From: Marinobacter gudaonensis
GTDB lineage: Bacteria > Pseudomonadota > Gammaproteobacteria > Pseudomonadales > Oleiphilaceae
DNA length: 64,000 nucleotides
Reading direction: 5' to 3'
Assembly (NCBI RefSeq): GCF_900115175.1
Contig: NZ_FOYV01000001.1
Span: 1,364,001 to 1,428,000 of the forward strand
Under the pieces are notes generated by a model. That model was not told where the DNA came from, did not search any database, and saw only the letters and a program-made list of their open reading frames with translations. A program made the position numbers and the translations under genes. Positions 60,970 to 64,000 of this stretch are shown one piece after another; position 1 is the stretch's first letter, and each line of letters begins with the position of its first letter.

Positions 60970-61668
60970 TCACACAGTCAGGTGCTTTTTGATCAGCGCA
61001 TCCGACAGACCTGCAATCTCATCCTCAGCAACCCTCCTCCCCCGATCCAAAATCGCAAACCGATCCGCATACTTCCTAGCAAACGGCAACTTCTGCTCAA
61101 CCAGAAGAACGGTAAGCCCATCCTCTTCGATCAATCGACGAATAACCTCCCCAATCTGCGCCACAATATTCGGCTGAATCCCCTCCCCTGGCTCATCCAG
61201 AATCAGCAGCCTGGGCTCAATCACCAACGCCCTGCCAATAGCCAGTTGCTGTTGCTGCCCACCAGACAGGTCGCCGCCTCTCCGGTGCCGCATTTCCTTG
61301 AGTACCGGGAACAGCTCGTACACCCGCTCGGGGATTTTCTTGCTGCCGTCCTTGCGCACCGCCAGCCCGGTGCGCAGGTTTTCTTCCACGGTCAGCAGCG
61401 GGAAGATCTGTCGGCCCTGGGGCACGTAGCCAATGCCCAGCCGGGAGCGGTCTTCCACCTTCTTTTTGGTGAGTTCCACGTCGCCAGCAAATTCGATGCT
61501 GCCGCTCTTGGTGGTTTCCTCACCCATGATGCATTTCATCAGGGTGGTCTTGCCCACGCCGTTGCGGCCCATTACGCAGGTGCACTGGCCCTGGGGTACG
61601 TCCAGGTCCAGATCCCAGAGGGTGTGGCTTTCGCCGTAAAACTGGTTGAGCTTCTGGATCTTCAGCAT
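60970..61668 (-). CDS. urtE: Urea ABC transporter ATP-binding protein UrtE
   Basis: The 232-residue ATPase has Walker A MGRNGVGKTTL, signature DLSGGQQQQLAIGRALV, Walker B LLILDEP and the H-loop region near VLLVEQKLP (Gln replaces the usual His). This is the LivF-like subunit of the UrtABCDE urea importer. Its start codon shares one base with the urtD stop (TAATG). Confidence 0.95.
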   Translation of the reverse strand: MLKIQKLNQFYGESHTLWDLDLDVPQGQCTCVMGRNGVGKTTLMKCIMGEETTKSGSIEFAGDVELTKKKVEDRSRLGIGYVPQGRQIFPLLTVEENLRTGLAVRKDGSKKIPERVYELFPVLKEMRHRRGGDLSGGQQQQLAIGRALVIEPRLLILDEPGEGIQPNIVAQIGEVIRRLIEEDGLTVLLVEQKLPFARKYADRFAILDRGRRVAEDEIAGLSDALIKKHLTV

Positions 61669-62492
61669 TACGCCTCCTCCCCCAGGTAAACCTTGATCAC
61701 TTCCGGGTCGTTGGAGACCTGGTCCATGGTGCCTTCGGCCAGCACGCTGCCCTGGTGCAGCACGGTCACTTTTCTGGCGATGGAGCGCACGAAGCCCATG
61801 TCGTGTTCCACCACTACAACCGACTGTTTGCCGGCCAGGCTGGTGAGCAGTTCGGCGGTGCGTTCCATTTCCTGTTCGGTCATGCCGGCCACCGGTTCGT
61901 CCACCAGCAACAGGCGCGGCTTCTGCATCAGCAGCATGCCGATTTCCAGCCACTGCTTCTGGCCGTGGGAGAGGATGCCGGCCAGGCGGACCCGCAGGTC
62001 TTTCAGGCCGATCATCTCGAGCACTTCGTCGATGCGGTCCCGGAATTCCGGTTTCATGATGGCGGTGAGCGTGGGGAACACGCGCTTGTCTGCCGCCATG
62101 GCCAGTTCCAGGTTTTCGAACACGGTGAGCGCTTCGAACACCGTCGGCTTCTGGAACTTGCGGCCGATGCCCAGGCTTGCGATGTCCGGCTCGTTCATGG
62201 TGAGCAGGTTGTGGTGGCTGCCGAACCACACGGAGCCGGTGTCCGGCCGGGTTTTACCGGTGATGATGTCCATCATGGTGGTTTTGCCCGCGCCATTAGG
62301 CCCGATGATGCAGCGCAGCTCGCCGTCGTCGATGGTGAGGTTGAGGTTGTTGATGGCCTTGAATCCGTCAAAGCTCACGTTCACGTCTTCCAGGTACAGA
62401 ATCGGGCCGTGGCGCACGTCCACCGGCGATTGCACCTGGGTAAGAAACTCGAATACGTGCTCGCGGTCGGCCAGTTCCTGAAAAATGCTCAT
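61668..62492 (-). CDS. urtD: Urea ABC transporter ATP-binding protein UrtD
   Basis: The 274-residue LivG-like ATPase has Walker A IIGPNGAGKTTMMD, signature ILSHGQKQWLEIGMLL (SHGQ for SGGQ), Walker B LLLVDEPVAGM and the switch His in VVVEHDMGFVRS. It pairs with UrtE. The start overlaps the urtC stop by four bases (ATGA). Confidence 0.95.
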   Translation of the reverse strand: MSIFQELADREHVFEFLTQVQSPVDVRHGPILYLEDVNVSFDGFKAINNLNLTIDDGELRCIIGPNGAGKTTMMDIITGKTRPDTGSVWFGSHHNLLTMNEPDIASLGIGRKFQKPTVFEALTVFENLELAMAADKRVFPTLTAIMKPEFRDRIDEVLEMIGLKDLRVRLAGILSHGQKQWLEIGMLLMQKPRLLLVDEPVAGMTEQEMERTAELLTSLAGKQSVVVVEHDMGFVRSIARKVTVLHQGSVLAEGTMDQVSNDPEVIKVYLGEEA

Positions 62493-63613
62493 GCGGTGGC
62501 CTCCTGCCCGGTGGGTGTGTCGTCATCGGTGTTGGCTTTGCGGCGCTTCTGCAGCAGCCCGGCAATGCCCTTGGGCAGGAACACGGTCACCAGCACAAAC
62601 AGGCCGCCGAGGGCGAACAGCCAGGCGTCCGGCATGATGCCGGTGAACACGGTTTTGGCGTAGTTCACCAGGATGGCGCCGATCACCGCGCCGTAGAGCG
62701 TTGCCCGGCCACCCAGGGCCACCCACACCACGATCTCGATAGAGAACAGCGGCGAGAATTCGCTGGGGTTGATGATGCCTACCTGAGGCACATACAGCGC
62801 CCCGGCCACACCCGCCAGCATGGCGGAGACCACGAACACGAACAGCTGCACCCGCTCCACCCGGTAGCCCAGGAAGCGAGTGCGGGCCTCGGCATCGCGG
62901 CAGGCCACGCTCACCCGGCCCAGCTTACTGGTCACAATGCCGCGGCAGATCACGTAGCCGATGGCCAGGGCAATGCCGGTGGCGATGAACAGCCCGAGGC
63001 GGGTGGCGTCGGTGCGCAGGTTGAAGCCGAGAATGTCCTTGAAGTCGGTGAGGCCGTTATTGCCACCAAAGCCCATCTCGTTGCGGAAGAAGGCCAGCAT
63101 CAGGGCGAAGGTCAGCGCCTGGGTGATGATGGAGAGGTACACCCCGGTCACCCGTGAGCGGAAGGCCAGGAAGCCGAACACCAGCGCCAGCAGGCCCGGA
63201 GCCAGCAGCACCATGAGGAAGGCAAACCAGGCCATGTCGAAGCCGTGCCAGAACCAGGGCAGCTCCTGCCAGTTCAGGAACACCATGAAGTCCGGCAGGA
63301 TGGGATCGCCATACACGCCGCGATCACCAATCTGGCGCATCAGGTACATGCCCATGGCGTAGCCGCCGAGGGCAAAGAAGGCGCCGTGGCCCAGGCTGAG
63401 GATACCGAGGTAACCCCACACCAGATCGACGGCCACCGCAAGCAGGGCGTAACACAGGTATTTGCCCAGCAAGGTCACGGTAAAAGCGCTCACATGCAGG
63501 GCGCTGCCCTGGGGTATGAACAGGTGGAGGAAGGTCACCACCACCAGGGCTGCGAACAGCACACCCAGGAAAATTTGCGTGGATCGCTCACGCAGGGGTC
63601 TTGTCAGCCACAT
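62489..63613 (-). CDS. urtC: Urea ABC transporter permease UrtC
   Basis: The 374-residue membrane protein has about ten transmembrane segments and the LivM-like permease signatures LCYALLAVAVDLVWGYLGIL and GVYLSIITQALTFALMLAFF, with the branched-chain/urea permease loop near VWVALGGRATLYGA. The C-terminus is a short Lys/Asp-rich tail. It starts three bases past the urtB stop. Confidence 0.95.
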   Translation of the reverse strand: MWLTRPLRERSTQIFLGVLFAALVVVTFLHLFIPQGSALHVSAFTVTLLGKYLCYALLAVAVDLVWGYLGILSLGHGAFFALGGYAMGMYLMRQIGDRGVYGDPILPDFMVFLNWQELPWFWHGFDMAWFAFLMVLLAPGLLALVFGFLAFRSRVTGVYLSIITQALTFALMLAFFRNEMGFGGNNGLTDFKDILGFNLRTDATRLGLFIATGIALAIGYVICRGIVTSKLGRVSVACRDAEARTRFLGYRVERVQLFVFVVSAMLAGVAGALYVPQVGIINPSEFSPLFSIEIVVWVALGGRATLYGAVIGAILVNYAKTVFTGIMPDAWLFALGGLFVLVTVFLPKGIAGLLQKRRKANTDDDTPTGQEATA

Positions 63614-63616
63614 AAC

Positions 63617-64000
63617 TTAACCTTCTGCTGCGCGGCCCTTTTGAGGGAACAATCCCTTCGGCCGTTTCTGGATAAACAGGATGATGAACACCAGCACAAT
63701 GATCTTGGCGAGTACGGCACCGGCCCAGGGTTCGAGCAGCTGGTTGATGGTGCCCAGGGAAAGCCCGGCAATGAGCGTGCCCCAGAGGTTACCGACGCCA
63801 CCGAAAACCACCACCATGAAGGAATCGATGATGTAGTTCTGGCCCAGGTTCGGGCCCACGTTGGTGAGCTGGGAGAGCGCCACCCCGGCCAGGCCGGCAA
63901 CGCCGGAGCCCAGGGCAAAGGTCATAATGTCCACCCGGGTGGCACGGATGCCCATGGAGCGGGCCATGGCGCGGTTCTGGGTTACGGCGCGCACTTCCAG
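63617..64000 (-). CDS. urtB: Urea ABC transporter permease UrtB, partial
   Basis: 128 residues of the C-terminus are visible; the frame continues off the right edge. RAVTQNRAMARSMGIRATRV and VFGGVGNLWGTLIAGLSLGT are LivH/UrtB-like permease signatures, and it ends with FIQKRPKGLFPQKGRAAEG. The urtA gene must lie beyond the window. The orientation and spacing show urtB-C-D-E as one transcript. Confidence 0.94.
   Translation of the reverse strand: MEVRAVTQNRAMARSMGIRATRVDIMTFALGSGVAGLAGVALSQLTNVGPNLGQNYIIDSFMVVVFGGVGNLWGTLIAGLSLGTINQLLEPWAGAVLAKIIVLVFIILFIQKRPKGLFPQKGRAAEG

Overview
The window looks like chromosomal DNA of a GC-rich, marine-type gammaproteobacterium. The gene set (urea ABC transporter, UMF1-type MFS carrier, NYN-LOTUS protein, DUF1127/LysR pair, many orphan LysR regulators) reminds me most of Marinobacter, but that is inference from recalled protein styles. 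I see no rRNA, tRNA, CRISPR array, IS element, integrase or replication origin. About 80 protein-coding features fill the window and no gene-free stretch exceeds 300 bases.

Layout. 1-5.9 kb: a partial LysR gene diverging from an isochorismatase-like hydrolase, then a PLP-linked MocR regulator diverging from an FMN flavoprotein and coupled to a methyltransferase, and a second LysR/methyltransferase divergent pair. 5.9-24 kb: mixed housekeeping and envelope genes (lipoproteins, MFS carrier, FrnE-like thiol protein, tenA, mtgA, MAPEG protein, DnaJ and VWA proteins, two secreted hydrolases, ohrR-ohr, YqeY-like, GST, orphan PAAR, MBL hydrolase). 24-48 kb: stress and metabolism genes (aldo-keto reductase, SLC13-like carrier, slyD, AraC, radD, ltaE, DJ-1, CopD, YfcE-like phosphatase, NYN-LOTUS, MscS, more LysR). 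48.5-52.4 kb: an operon of a winged-helix nucleotidyltransferase, a HEPN protein and a 913-residue superfamily 1 helicase with a C-terminal DUF2726 nuclease-like domain. Paired 15-bp operator-like palindromes lie at both ends. 52.5-57.2 kb: a patchwork with a MOSC protein, a BtuF-like protein, a short Rho paralogue lacking the RNA-binding N-terminus, an S41 peptidase and a tautomerase, interspersed with small repeats and displaced 3' gene fragments. 57.3-60.8 kb: a visibly AT-richer block with an overlapping HEPN/DUF262 pair, a membrane TPR protein and a truncated NERD gene. 60.9-64 kb: the urtB(partial)CDE urea transporter operon, read leftwards and ending in a clear intrinsic terminator.

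The most promising candidates for an undescribed system are the nucleotidyltransferase-HEPN-helicase/nuclease operon with its duplicated operators and the HEPN-DUF262 pair. Both combine a putative RNase-fold HEPN protein with a nucleic-acid-targeting partner, as anti-phage or abortive-infection modules do. The 53-57 kb patchwork between them shows repeated small recombination scars, consistent with a region of accessory-gene turnover.
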